From positions 1-43,532 of the forward strand of contig FZLR01000017.1 of NCBI GenBank assembly GCA_900197615.1: a stretch of DNA of 43,532 nucleotides, given 5' to 3'. The position numbers and the translations under genes are program-made. The DNA comes from Rhodospirillaceae bacterium Spongia-Bin9. Lineage in GTDB: Bacteria > Pseudomonadota > Alphaproteobacteria > Bin65. The notes beneath the pieces are model-generated. The model was not told the DNA's origin and did not search any database. It was given only the letters and a program-made list of their open reading frames with translations. Within the stretch, counting starts at the first letter, position 1. Each line of letters starts with the position of its first letter. Shown here piece after piece: positions 8,419-19,617 of this stretch.

Positions 8419-8736
8419 ATGACCCCTGTCGAAGACGCCGCGCTCAACGCCGGCACCAGCGAAATTGCCACCCCCGAAGCGCCGGCAAGTCCCGGCCGGG
8501 CCGGCGGCATCGCCGGCGATATCCTGCGCGCCTATGTCGAGCGCATCGAGCGTCTCGAGGAGGAGAAAAAGGCGCTGACCGCGGACATCCGCGAGGTCTA
8601 TGCCGAAGCGAAGGGCAACGGCTACGATCCCAAGATCATGCGCAAGCTGATCGCCCTGCGCCGCATGGACCAGACCGACCGCCGGGAGCAGGAGGAACTG
8701 CTCGACGTCTACCGCCGCGCCATCGGGATGATGTAG
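8419..8736 (+). CDS. gapR: GapR/DUF2312 family DNA-binding protein
   Basis: The 105-residue protein ends in the DUF2312 domain with YVERIERLEEEKKALTADIR and EAKGNGYDPKIMRKLIALRR. In Caulobacter, GapR binds overtwisted, AT-rich DNA and helps topoisomerases ahead of replication and transcription; the family is largely alphaproteobacterial. The N-terminal 30 or so residues (Ala, Pro, Thr-rich) are variable in the family and probably flexible. The Glu/Lys/Arg-rich core is predicted helical. Confidence 0.9.
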   Translation: MTPVEDAALNAGTSEIATPEAPASPGRAGGIAGDILRAYVERIERLEEEKKALTADIREVYAEAKGNGYDPKIMRKLIALRRMDQTDRREQEELLDVYRRAIGMM

Positions 8737-8821
8737 CCGCTTGTCCTTTCGCCGGCCTTCCGCCGCGGGGCAGCCTTGCGCTAAGGTGGCGGCTCCAGGG
8801 GGCAGGAAGCGGAATTCGGTC

Positions 8822-9817
8822 ATGGCAGGTTTGTCGGTGTCTGCATCGGACTGGAAGCCCTCGGCGGAGCAGGAAGCGGTCTGGCCGGAGGTTTCCGGCA
8901 ACGCCATCAACGGGCTGGGCGAAGAGGCGTTCGGCCCACCGCGGCCGGTGTTCTGGCGCGACGACGGCCATTCGATCGAACATACCGGCGTCCTGCGCTT
9001 TTTCTACGACCGCTACCGCGACAACGGGAATATCCGCGAAGCGCGGAAATACCGCCGACGCGCAGCGGAATTTGCCGACTGCCCGGTCGCGCCGTCACGG
9101 GCGTCCGAGCCGGCGGACGGCTGGAGCGCCGCCGTCAGGCAGGCCGCGCTGGAGGCCGGCGCCGACGATGCCGGCATCTGCGAATTCCGGGAGTCGTGGA
9201 CCTACACCGACCGCCCCCGGCCGGCCGGGCGCTGGGTCGTCGTCATGGCGTTTGCGCACGAATACGACCGGCTCAACACCGCGCCCCACGAGGACGCCTA
9301 TATCGAGGTCATGGTGCAATACGGCCGGGCCGGGATTGCCGCCAAGCGCCTCGCCAACTGGATCCGCGAGCGCGGCAGTCCCGCCGAAGCGAAGACCGGC
9401 CCGATGACCGAGGACGTGCTGATGATCCCGGCGGCGATCGAGGCCGGGCTGGGCGAACTGGGCAAGCACGGCTCGATGATCCACCGCCGCTTCGGCTCCA
9501 ATTTCCGGCTCTCCATGGTCACGACCGACCTGCCGCTGGAACCCGACGCGCCGGATGCGTTCGGCGCCGACCTGTTCTGCCAGAGCTGCCAGGTGTGCAC
9601 CCGGGCCTGCCCGCCGGACGCCATCGCGCGCGAGAAGCAGACGGTTCGGGGCACGAAGAAATGGTATGTCGATTTCGACAAGTGCCTGCCCTATTTCGTC
9701 GAGAACGAAACCTGCGGCATCTGCCTCGCCGTCTGCCCGTGGAGCCGGCCGGGGATCGCTGACAACCTGGTTACCAAAATGGCGCGGCGCTTGCCGCTAG
9801 CGCCGGAGAGCCCCTAG
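8822..9817 (+). CDS. Double [4Fe-4S] protein of the QueG/reductive dehalogenase type
   Basis: The 331-residue protein has two C-terminal iron-sulfur motifs: Cys 253, 256, 259 and 263 (CQSCQVCTRAC), and Cys 288, 298, 301 and 305 (ending CGICLAVCPWS). The segment GLGELGKHGSMIHRRFGSNF, followed by VTTDLPL, is characteristic of reductive dehalogenases and the related epoxyqueuosine reductases, which use cobalamin. No twin-arginine signal is present, so it should be cytoplasmic. The substrate is unknown. The open frame begins at a TTG at 8741; the ATG at 8822 is chosen because AGGAAG lies upstream (8804-8809). No membrane-anchor partner gene is adjacent. Confidence 0.72.
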   Translation: MAGLSVSASDWKPSAEQEAVWPEVSGNAINGLGEEAFGPPRPVFWRDDGHSIEHTGVLRFFYDRYRDNGNIREARKYRRRAAEFADCPVAPSRASEPADGWSAAVRQAALEAGADDAGICEFRESWTYTDRPRPAGRWVVVMAFAHEYDRLNTAPHEDAYIEVMVQYGRAGIAAKRLANWIRERGSPAEAKTGPMTEDVLMIPAAIEAGLGELGKHGSMIHRRFGSNFRLSMVTTDLPLEPDAPDAFGADLFCQSCQVCTRACPPDAIAREKQTVRGTKKWYVDFDKCLPYFVENETCGICLAVCPWSRPGIADNLVTKMARRLPLAPESP

Positions 9818-9914
9818 GCTTCGGCCGACTCGCGAACCGGTCGATGAACCATTCGAGGGAGGGGTCATGTGCGCGGCCGGGGAACCGGCCGGCAACCCGC
9901 AAGGAGGAAAGTCT

Positions 9915-10973
9915 ATGAAGAAGTCCACCCGCAGCATTGTCTTGAGCATCGCCGGCGCTGCTACAGTCCTGGCGTTCGGCGTGACGTCCATTTGGGCGCC
10001 GGCGCAGGCCGCCGAGGTCAACGGCCCGAAACTGACCTGGAACTATTCGGTCTGGGGTAAGAAGCGCGCCTTTACAGCCGGCATCGAGAAGCTGTCCGCC
10101 CTGCTGGCTGCAAAAACCGGCGGCAACTGGACGCTCAAGATCCACTATGGCGCAGCGCTCTCCAAGTCGCGCGAGAATCTGGACGGGCTGAAGATCGGCG
10201 CGTTCGAAGGGGCGATGTTCTGCAACTTCTACCACCCGAAGAAGAACCCGGCCTTGATGGCGCTGACCCTGCCCTTCCTGCCGATGGCGACGTGGGAGGA
10301 AAACCGCAAGGTCCGCGAGGCGGTCTACGCCCATCCGGCGGTCGGCAAGCAGCTCGCGCGCTGGAACGCCATGATCTACACCTCGTCCTTCCTGCCGCAG
10401 TATGAGCTGCTCGGCAAAGGCAAGCCGCCGGTCGCGCTCGCCGACTGGAAGGGCATGACGGTCCGGGCCGGCGGCGGCCTCGGCCGGGCGATGAAGGTGC
10501 TGGGCGCGACCCCGACGACGCCGACGGCGACCGAGGTCTATACCGGCATGCAGCAGGGCACGATGCAGGCGGCTTCCTTCCCCTTCACCTACGCCCATGT
10601 CGCTTACAAGATCCACGAACTGGCCGACTGGTACACCGCCAACCTGTCGCCCGGCACGTCGGACTGCCCGCTGACCTTCGCGATCGGCGCCTACAAGAAG
10701 CTGCCGGCGCAATACAAGAAACTGCTGGAAGACTCGAAGGAAGCGGTCATCGCGGCCCAGATCGACGCCTACAAGAAAGCGGACAAGAAAAATCTGCCGA
10801 TGCTGAAGAAGAAGCTGAAGGAAGTCCGCTATACGGACGCGCAGATTGCGGCCTTCCGCAAGGCGGGCGGCCGGCCGGTGATCGAAGCCTGGATCGAGGA
10901 GAACCAGGGCAAGTTCGACGCCCGCGGCCTCGTGAAGTCCATGTTCGCCGCCGTCGGCAAGACATACGAATAG
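9915..10973 (+). CDS. dctP: TRAP transporter substrate-binding protein
   Basis: This is the periplasmic solute receptor of a tripartite ATP-independent transporter. The 352-residue protein starts with a clear signal peptide, likely cleaved after residue 32 (APAQA-AE), and has the DctP-type fold signatures KIGAFEGAMFCNFYHPKKNP, a G-M-T-V-R-AGGG strand with the conserved Arg, and YTGMQQGTMQAASFPFTYA. A strong ribosome-binding site AAGGAGG at 9901-9907 fixes the ATG at 9915 rather than 9867. The ligand cannot be read from the sequence; organic acids are the usual class. A hairpin separates it from the permease genes. Confidence 0.93.
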   Translation: MKKSTRSIVLSIAGAATVLAFGVTSIWAPAQAAEVNGPKLTWNYSVWGKKRAFTAGIEKLSALLAAKTGGNWTLKIHYGAALSKSRENLDGLKIGAFEGAMFCNFYHPKKNPALMALTLPFLPMATWEENRKVREAVYAHPAVGKQLARWNAMIYTSSFLPQYELLGKGKPPVALADWKGMTVRAGGGLGRAMKVLGATPTTPTATEVYTGMQQGTMQAASFPFTYAHVAYKIHELADWYTANLSPGTSDCPLTFAIGAYKKLPAQYKKLLEDSKEAVIAAQIDAYKKADKKNLPMLKKKLKEVRYTDAQIAAFRKAGGRPVIEAWIEENQGKFDARGLVKSMFAAVGKTYE

Positions 10974-10987
10974 TCCTACGCAGGCTT

Positions 10988-11035
10988 GCGGCCCGCCGTC
11001 CGCATCCGTATCGGGCGGCGGGCTGCGCCATTTTT
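10988..11035 (+). terminator. Hairpin plus T5 between dctP and dctQ (probable attenuator)
   Basis: Bases 10988-11002 pair with 11012-11026 (15 pairs, two of them G-T) around a 9-base loop; GCCA and five T (11031-11035) follow. It sits in the 79-base gap between the binding-protein and small-permease genes. Partial termination here would make more receptor than membrane subunits, a common arrangement for periplasmic binding-protein operons. Confidence 0.75.
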
Positions 11036-11052
11036 CCCTCTCCGGAAATTCC

Positions 11053-11676
11053 ATGATCGGGGACGCGCCGGAATTCGGCCGCGCGCCGCCGGACGACCTG
11101 CTCGGCCGCGCGGTCTGGCGGGCCGACCGCCTGCTGGCGCCGCTTGAATTGGTCTGCACGCTGATCGGCGGCGTGCTGGTGTTCGGCCTGATGATCCTGG
11201 GCATGATCCAGATCGTGCTGCGCAATCTCTTCGGCGCGCCGATCTTCGGCTATATCGATATCGTCGAGTTCGGCATGATCGGCTTCGCCGTCTTCGGCAT
11301 CGCCTGGGTCCAGCGCCTGGGCGGCCATGTCCGGATGGAGTTGCTGCTCGGTCGCCTGAAGGGCCGCGCCATGTGGCTCGCCGAGATGGCCGGCGTGCTC
11401 ATCGGCATATTCATCGTCGCGATCCTGATTCCCTATTCCTACCAGCATTTCGGCCGGGCCTGGGAACTGGGCGACAGCACCATCGACATCGAACTGGTGA
11501 CCTGGCCGGGCAAACTGGCGGTGCCGATTTTCCTCTGCTTGCTGCTGGTCCGCTTCGCCGTGCAGTTCTTTGCCTATCTGCGCCTGTTCCTGAATCCGGC
11601 GCTGGCGCCGGTCGGCGCGCCGCACATCAAGACGGTCGAGGAACTCGCCAAGGACGAGATCGAGGGCACTGCCTGA
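11053..11676 (+). CDS. dctQ: TRAP transporter small permease subunit
   Basis: The 207-residue protein has about four membrane segments and matches the DctQ family, with VLRNLFGAPIFGYIDIVEFG, the following WVQRLGGHVRMELL and the C-terminal LFLNPALAPVGAP. DctQ connects the binding protein to the large permease in the inner membrane. Its TGA (11674-11676) overlaps the dctM ATG by one base, so translation is probably coupled. Confidence 0.93.
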   Translation: MIGDAPEFGRAPPDDLLGRAVWRADRLLAPLELVCTLIGGVLVFGLMILGMIQIVLRNLFGAPIFGYIDIVEFGMIGFAVFGIAWVQRLGGHVRMELLLGRLKGRAMWLAEMAGVLIGIFIVAILIPYSYQHFGRAWELGDSTIDIELVTWPGKLAVPIFLCLLLVRFAVQFFAYLRLFLNPALAPVGAPHIKTVEELAKDEIEGTA

Positions 11677-13034
11677 TGCTGGGCCTGGAGCCGTTCAACA
11701 CCGGCATCGTCGCGGTCGTCTTCCTGATCGTCCTGGTGGTGCTGGGCGTCCGGGTTTTCGTTGCGGCGGCGCTGACCGGCTTCCTCGGCCTGCTGGAGTT
11801 GCGCGGCTGGAACGTGGCGGCGGCGATCTCGGGGACTATTCCGCATTCCAAGACGATCACCTATCCGCTGTCCGTCCTGCCGCTGTTCATCCTGATCGGC
11901 TTCCTCGCCTTCTATGCCGGCCTGACCGGCCGGCTGTTCGAGGCGGCGCGGCGCTGGGTCGGCTGGGTGCCGGGCGGCCTCGCCGTGGCGACTGTGTTCG
12001 CCACCGCCGGTTTCGCCGCCGTCTCCGGCGCGTCGACCGCAACCGCCGCCGTGTTCTCCCGGGTCGCGATTCCCGACATGCTGAAGAACGGCTACGACCG
12101 CAAGCTGGCGGCCGGCGTCGTCGCGGCGGGCGGCACGCTGGCCTCGCTGATCCCGCCCTCGGCCATCCTGGTGATCTACGCGATCATCGTCGAGGAATCG
12201 GTCGGCAAGCTGCTGCTCGGCGGCTTCCTGCCGGGCCTGGTCTCGGCGCTGATCTATGCCGCGCTGATTATCGGCATGTGCCTGTGGAAGCCCCAGCTCG
12301 GCCGGCCGATCGCCGGGTTCACCCTGCGCGAGAAGCTGGCGACGGTGCCGGGCATCCTGCCCATCTTCGCCGTCGTCCTGGTGATATTCGGCGCGATCTA
12401 CACCGGCACGGCGACGCCCACGGAGGCGGCGGCGCTCGGCGCGGCCATCGTGTTCGCGATCTACGTGTTCGAAGCGTTCCGGCAGAAGGCCGTCGGCGAC
12501 ATGGCCGGCCGGCTGAAAGAGGCGCTGCTCGAGACCGCCAAGCTGACGGCGATGATCTTCACCCTGATCTGGGGCGTTTTCCTGTTCGTGCGCTTCCTCG
12601 GCTTCGCCGGCCTGCCGGCCTCCTTCGCCGGCTGGGTGACGACGCTCGACATGCCGCCCATCGTCATCATGATCTGCATCCTGCTGGCCTATGCCGTCCT
12701 GGGCATGTTCATGGACGCGATCGGCATGCTGATCCTCACCCTGCCGGTGGTGTTCCCGGCGGTCGAGGCGCTGGGCTACCACCCGGTCTGGTTCGGGATC
12801 ATCGTCGTCAAGATGGCGGAGATTTGCCTGATTACCCCGCCCATCGGGCTCAACTGTTTCGTCGTCGCCGGGGTCAGCCGCGACCTGCAGGACGCCGAGG
12901 GCCGCTCGCTCGAAGTGCCGTTGCAGGATGTGTTCCGCGGCATCGGCCCCTTCTTCGTCGCCGACGTCGCAACCGTCGCCGTGCTGCTGGCCTTCCCCGG
13001 AATCGTGCTTTGGCTGCCGAGCCTGATGGGGTAA
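11676..13034 (+). CDS. dctM: TRAP transporter large permease subunit
   Basis: The 452-residue, very hydrophobic protein matches DctM, the ion-driven channel subunit. Signatures include GASTATAAVFSRVAIPDM, GGTLASLIPPSAILVIYA, and near the C-terminus KMAEICLITPPIGLNCFV. The open frame extends back to 11373 inside dctQ, but the ATG at 11676 overlapping the dctQ stop gives the usual N-terminus. It completes the dctP-dctQ-dctM operon. Confidence 0.95.
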   Translation: MLGLEPFNTGIVAVVFLIVLVVLGVRVFVAAALTGFLGLLELRGWNVAAAISGTIPHSKTITYPLSVLPLFILIGFLAFYAGLTGRLFEAARRWVGWVPGGLAVATVFATAGFAAVSGASTATAAVFSRVAIPDMLKNGYDRKLAAGVVAAGGTLASLIPPSAILVIYAIIVEESVGKLLLGGFLPGLVSALIYAALIIGMCLWKPQLGRPIAGFTLREKLATVPGILPIFAVVLVIFGAIYTGTATPTEAAALGAAIVFAIYVFEAFRQKAVGDMAGRLKEALLETAKLTAMIFTLIWGVFLFVRFLGFAGLPASFAGWVTTLDMPPIVIMICILLAYAVLGMFMDAIGMLILTLPVVFPAVEALGYHPVWFGIIVVKMAEICLITPPIGLNCFVVAGVSRDLQDAEGRSLEVPLQDVFRGIGPFFVADVATVAVLLAFPGIVLWLPSLMG

Positions 13035-13073
13035 GACCGGCTATCGTGGCAAATTATCCGAACGGACAAGACA

Positions 13074-13364
13074 ATGGCTAAAGGATATTGGGTTTCCTGC
13101 TACCGCGAGGTGAAGGATCCGGACGCGCTGGCCTCCTATGCCGAGCTGGCCGGGCCGGCAGTCCTGCAACATGGCGGCCGTTTCCTCGCCCGCGGCGGCA
13201 AGGTGACGCCTTATGAGGCCGGCCTCGCCAACCGCACGGTGGTGATCGAGTTCGATAGCTACGAACAGGCCGTCGCCGCGCGCGAGAGCGACGCCTACGC
13301 CGCCGCGCTCGAACGGCTCGAAGGCGCCGTGGTGCGGGATTTCAGAGTGCTTGAAGGGGTCTGA
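13074..13364 (+). CDS. DUF1330 family protein
   Basis: The 96-residue protein matches DUF1330, small ferredoxin-like alpha-beta proteins: it has GYWVSCYREVKDPDALASYA, then LARGGKVTPYEAG, and VVIEFDSYEQAVAARESDAY. Molecular function is unknown for the family. It lies 39 bases after dctM and may be co-transcribed with the TRAP genes, but nothing in the sequence shows a functional tie. Confidence 0.85.
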   Translation: MAKGYWVSCYREVKDPDALASYAELAGPAVLQHGGRFLARGGKVTPYEAGLANRTVVIEFDSYEQAVAARESDAYAAALERLEGAVVRDFRVLEGV

Positions 13365-13638
13365 CCGCGCAGCTTTTCCCGCGCCGGGTTTGCTCTGCAA
13401 AAGGCCGCGGGAGTCCGCGGCGCTGTCCCTCTGTAGAGGAGGAGGCCCGGCTTGAACTGGGGTGGGGGTGGCGCGTCGCCGATTCCCGTAGCGGGGCGCG
13501 CTTCGCCGCAAGGCGAATCCTCCGGTTGCCCGCAGCACCCCCATCGACCCCGGATCAAATCCGGGGCGGCATTTTCGGTTATTCTTTAGGCGTCCGCGAA
13601 CGAGCGGCGTTTGCGGCGACCGCCGGCGTCCCCCCCCC
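13365..13638. other. Gap between convergent DUF1330 gene and greA with two hairpins
   Basis: The 274-base gap holds no convincing gene. It has a 7-bp hairpin (GCCGCGG at 13404-13410, CCGCGGC at 13415-13421) and the palindrome CCCCGGAT-CAA-ATCCGGGG at 13548-13566. Either could end transcription from both sides, although neither has an adjoining T-run. A run of nine C lies at 13630-13638. Confidence 0.6.
13548..13566. repeat. CCCCGGAT / ATCCGGGG palindrome
   Basis: Two perfect 8-base arms surround a CAA loop. Palindromes of this composition are frequent between genes in many alphaproteobacterial genomes, so this may be one copy of a dispersed intergenic repeat. Only one copy was noticed in this window. 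Confidence 0.5.
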
Positions 13639-14112
13639 TCAGTCGTATTTCACCTTCATGATCTCGTAGGCCTTCGAGCCGCCCGGCGCGGTGACCTCGA
13701 TGGAATCGCCGGTTTCCTTGCCGATCATCGCCCGGGCGAGCGGCGAGGTCAGCGACAGCAGCCCGTTGCGGATATCGCCCTCGTCCTCGCCGACGATCTG
13801 GTAGGTGCTTTCCTCGTCCGTATCCTCGTCGGCGAGCGAAACGGTGGCGCCGAAGCGCACGACATCGCCGGACAGGCTGCGCGGGTCGATCACCTGGGCC
13901 CGGCTGACCTTGTCCTCCAGTTCCATCAGGCGGCCTTCGATAAACGCCTGGCGTTCCTTGGCGGCGTGGTATTCCGCATTTTCGGAGAGATCGCCGTGGG
14001 AGCGCGCCTCTTCCAGCGCATTGATGACCGCCGGGCGCTCTACCGTTTTCAGCCGCTTCATTTCATCCTGAAGCATGCCGTAACCGCGCTCTGTCATCGG
14101 AACCTTATCCAT
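13639..14112 (-). CDS. greA: Transcription elongation factor GreA
   Basis: GreA rescues backtracked RNA polymerase by inserting its coiled coil into the secondary channel and stimulating transcript cleavage. The 157-residue protein shows the coiled-coil tip [20 protein letters not shown] with the acidic residues needed for cleavage, and the C-terminal block [18 protein letters not shown]. The ATG at 14112 gives the standard length; a second Met lies five codons later. It follows carB by 117 bases on the same strand. Confidence 0.97.
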   Translation of the reverse strand: MDKVPMTERGYGMLQDEMKRLKTVERPAVINALEEARSHGDLSENAEYHAAKERQAFIEGRLMELEDKVSRAQVIDPRSLSGDVVRFGATVSLADEDTDEESTYQIVGEDEGDIRNGLLSLTSPLARAMIGKETGDSIEVTAPGGSKAYEIMKVKYD

Positions 14113-14229
14113 CGGGCGGACCGTCAGTAGTCAAAAGGCTTTCCGGGCGCTCGCGGCAACAAACCGCTTCATCGGCGTCTCGAAAAGGGGGACGCCGGGG
14201 ATGTTGTGCGCGCTCGCGCCTTTGGGTTC

Positions 14230-17463
<3,234 letters not shown>

Positions 17464-18699
17464 CTAAGCCTGATCCGCCGCCGCCATGTCCGCCACGAAG
17501 CGCTCGAACAGGTATTGGCTGTCCTGGGGGCCGGGGCTGGCTTCGGGGTGGTACTGCACGCTGAAGACCGGTTTGCCCTCGACCTTCAGGCCTTCGCAGC
17601 AGCCGTCGAACAGGGACTTGTGGGTCATGGTCACGCCGGCGGGCAGGCTTTCGGCGTCGACCTCGAAGCCGTGGTTCTGGCTGGTGATCTCGACCTTGCC
17701 GGTCTCCAAATCCTGCACCGGATGGTTCGCGCCGCGGTGGCCGTGATGCATCTTGCGGGTCCTGGCGCCGAGCGCCAGAGCCAGCATCTGGTGGCCGAGG
17801 CAGATGCCGAAGACCGGCAGGTCGAATTTCAGCAGCTGCCGGATGACCGGCACGGCATAGGCGCCGGTCGCCGCCGGATCTCCCGGCCCGTTGGAGAGGA
17901 ACACGCCGTCCGGCGCGTGGCGCAGGATTTCCTCGGCGCTCGCCGTCGCGGGCACGACCGTGACCCGGCAGCCGAGCGAAGCCAGGCTGCGCAGGATGTT
18001 GCGCTTGGCGCCGAAATCCATCGCGACGACATGGAAGCGCGACGCTTCCTGCCGGCCGTAACCTTCGCCCCACGCCCAGGCGGTCTCGTCCCACCGGTAG
18101 GTCTGGGCGCAGGAAACTTCCTTCGCGAGATCCATACCCTCCAGGCCGGGCCAGGCCTGCGCGTTGGCGATCAGGTCGCCGACCGGGAAATCGCCGCCCG
18201 GATCGTGGCGCAGCACGGCATTGGCCGCGCCGCCGTCGCGCAGCCGCCGGGTCAGCCGGCGGGTATCGATGCCGGTGATCGCCGGCAGATCGTGGCTCTT
18301 CAGCCAGGCATCGAGATGCTGGCCGCTGCGGTAGTTGGACGGGTCGGCGATATCGGCGCGGAACACGCCGCCGAGCGCCGCCGGGGTCGTCGTCTCGATA
18401 TCCTCGGCGTTGGTGCCGACATTGCCGATATGCGGGAAGGTGAAGGCGATAATCTGTGCGGCGTAGGACGGATCGGTGAAGATTTCCTGATAACCGGTCA
18501 GAGAGGTGTTGAAACACAGCTCGCCCGGCACCGTCTTCGCCGCGCCGGCGCCGCGGCCCCAGAACACCGTCCCGTCGTCCAGGAACAGCCCCGCCGTCGC
18601 CCATTCCGGCCGCTCCGGGACCGGCCGGGCCGCAGATGTCTGCGCCGAAGGCCCACCGCCGGGGCCCGCAGCCGCGTCGGGCGATGGGGACGCCTGCAT
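17464..18699 (-). CDS. carA: Carbamoyl-phosphate synthase, small (glutaminase) subunit
   Basis: CarA hydrolyses glutamine and channels ammonia to CarB. The 411-residue protein has the class I glutaminase nucleophile motif FGICLGHQMLALALGA and the later His/Glu region QYHPEASPGP. The start at 18699 leaves a Pro/Ala-rich extension of about 34 residues before ATAGLFLDDGTVFWG, longer than in many relatives; no ATG closer to the conserved domain is available. The frame opens further upstream, to 19269, but this start fits the promoter seen at 18781-18810. Confidence 0.95.
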   Translation of the reverse strand: MQASPSPDAAAGPGGGPSAQTSAARPVPERPEWATAGLFLDDGTVFWGRGAGAAKTVPGELCFNTSLTGYQEIFTDPSYAAQIIAFTFPHIGNVGTNAEDIETTTPAALGGVFRADIADPSNYRSGQHLDAWLKSHDLPAITGIDTRRLTRRLRDGGAANAVLRHDPGGDFPVGDLIANAQAWPGLEGMDLAKEVSCAQTYRWDETAWAWGEGYGRQEASRFHVVAMDFGAKRNILRSLASLGCRVTVVPATASAEEILRHAPDGVFLSNGPGDPAATGAYAVPVIRQLLKFDLPVFGICLGHQMLALALGARTRKMHHGHRGANHPVQDLETGKVEITSQNHGFEVDAESLPAGVTMTHKSLFDGCCEGLKVEGKPVFSVQYHPEASPGPQDSQYLFERFVADMAAADQA

Positions 18700-19054
18700 C
18701 GACTGTCCGTTGTCTGGGGCCGTTTCGCTGGCCGTCGCGGTTGGAATGCGCCGGTCCGGAGCGTGCCGGACGGCGCGCGTTAGGTAGGAAGGGACCGGCT
18801 TGCCGGTCAAGCGCGCGGGCCTACTTAACGGGCTTCGTGCCGGGCCGCATTTCGTCACAGCGAACCGGCGCGCAGGGGCGTATTCCGGGGCGGGAAACCG
18901 GCGACCTGTCCGCGAGCGGCGTCCGCTCCATTGACTCCCGCGGCCTGTCGATGGCATTTTTTGGCCTCTTGACGCGCGGCCGGAGAGTACCGGCGCGCCC
19001 GGCATCGAGTTTGGGATGGGCTCGTCGAATCGGGCCGGGACTGGAGACGGACAG
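18700..19054. other. Divergent carA / yqeY intergenic region
   Basis: This 355-base gap holds no credible gene. Towards carA it contains a promoter-like pair at 18781-18810 with a palindrome between the boxes. Towards yqeY no convincing promoter pair was found. The minus-strand frame open through the gap is in phase with carA but lacks family-like sequence. Confidence 0.55.
18781..18810 (-). promoter_or_regulatory. Candidate carA promoter with internal palindrome
   Basis: On the minus strand, TTGACC (18810-18805) and TACCTA (18786-18781) are separated by 18 bases, predicting a start near 18774 and a leader of about 75 bases. The perfect palindrome GACCGGC-TT-GCCGGTC (18793-18808) overlaps the -35 box and fills part of the spacer. 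It could be an operator or simply a hairpin-forming sequence. Confidence 0.4.
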
Positions 19055-19525
19055 ATGGCTGACGCCATGCTGCGCGACCGAATCAAAGCCGAACTGAAAG
19101 AAGCGATGAGGGCAAGGGAGCGGCGGAAAACCGCCACCCTTCGGCTTATTTCGGCAGCGCTGAAAGACCGGGATATCGCCGCCCGCACCAAGGGGGTGCC
19201 GGACGGCATCGACGAGATGCAGATTCTGGGCATGCTGCAGACCATGGTGAAGCAGCGCCGGGAAAGCATCGACCACTACGAACAGGGCGGGCGCCTCGAA
19301 CTCGCCGAACAGGAGCGCGAGGAGATCGATATCATCAACGATTTCCTGCCGCCGCGGCTGGACGAAGACGCGATCGAAGCCGCCGTCGGCTCGGTGATCG
19401 ACGAGCTCGGCGCCGCCTCGATCAAGGATATGGGGCGCACCATGGCCGAGTTGCGCGAGCGCTATGCCGGCCAGATGGATTTCGGCAAGGCGAGCGCACT
19501 GGTAAAATCGCGTCTGGCGCTGTAG
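19055..19525 (+). CDS. GatB/YqeY domain protein
   Basis: The 156-residue protein matches the YqeY family, which resembles the tRNA-binding tail of the amidotransferase subunit GatB. It shows KTATLRLISAALKDRDIAAR, EQEREEIDIINDFLPPRLDE and the C-terminal GQMDFGKASALVKSRL. Function is not firmly known; tRNA or amide-transfer links are inferred from homology. The ATG at 19055 follows GGAGAC and is preferred over 19016. It heads a common alphaproteobacterial yqeY-dnaG-rpoD arrangement. Confidence 0.9.
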   Translation: MADAMLRDRIKAELKEAMRARERRKTATLRLISAALKDRDIAARTKGVPDGIDEMQILGMLQTMVKQRRESIDHYEQGGRLELAEQEREEIDIINDFLPPRLDEDAIEAAVGSVIDELGAASIKDMGRTMAELRERYAGQMDFGKASALVKSRLAL

Positions 19526-19617
19526 CCGCTGCCGGCCGGGCGGGCGGCGGCGATTTCGGGCGTGAAATCCTGACAATAGCTGCGGCGGTCGCGGTCGCTA
19601 CATGCTAATCTCGCGCT

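Noticed and set aside
8741-8821. TTG-started extension of the iron-sulfur protein
   Set aside because: The extra 27 residues look random and lack a twin-arginine signal; the ATG at 8822 is more likely.
19016-19054. Upstream in-frame start for the YqeY gene
   Set aside because: The ATG at 19055 has a better ribosome-binding site and gives the usual N-terminus of the family.
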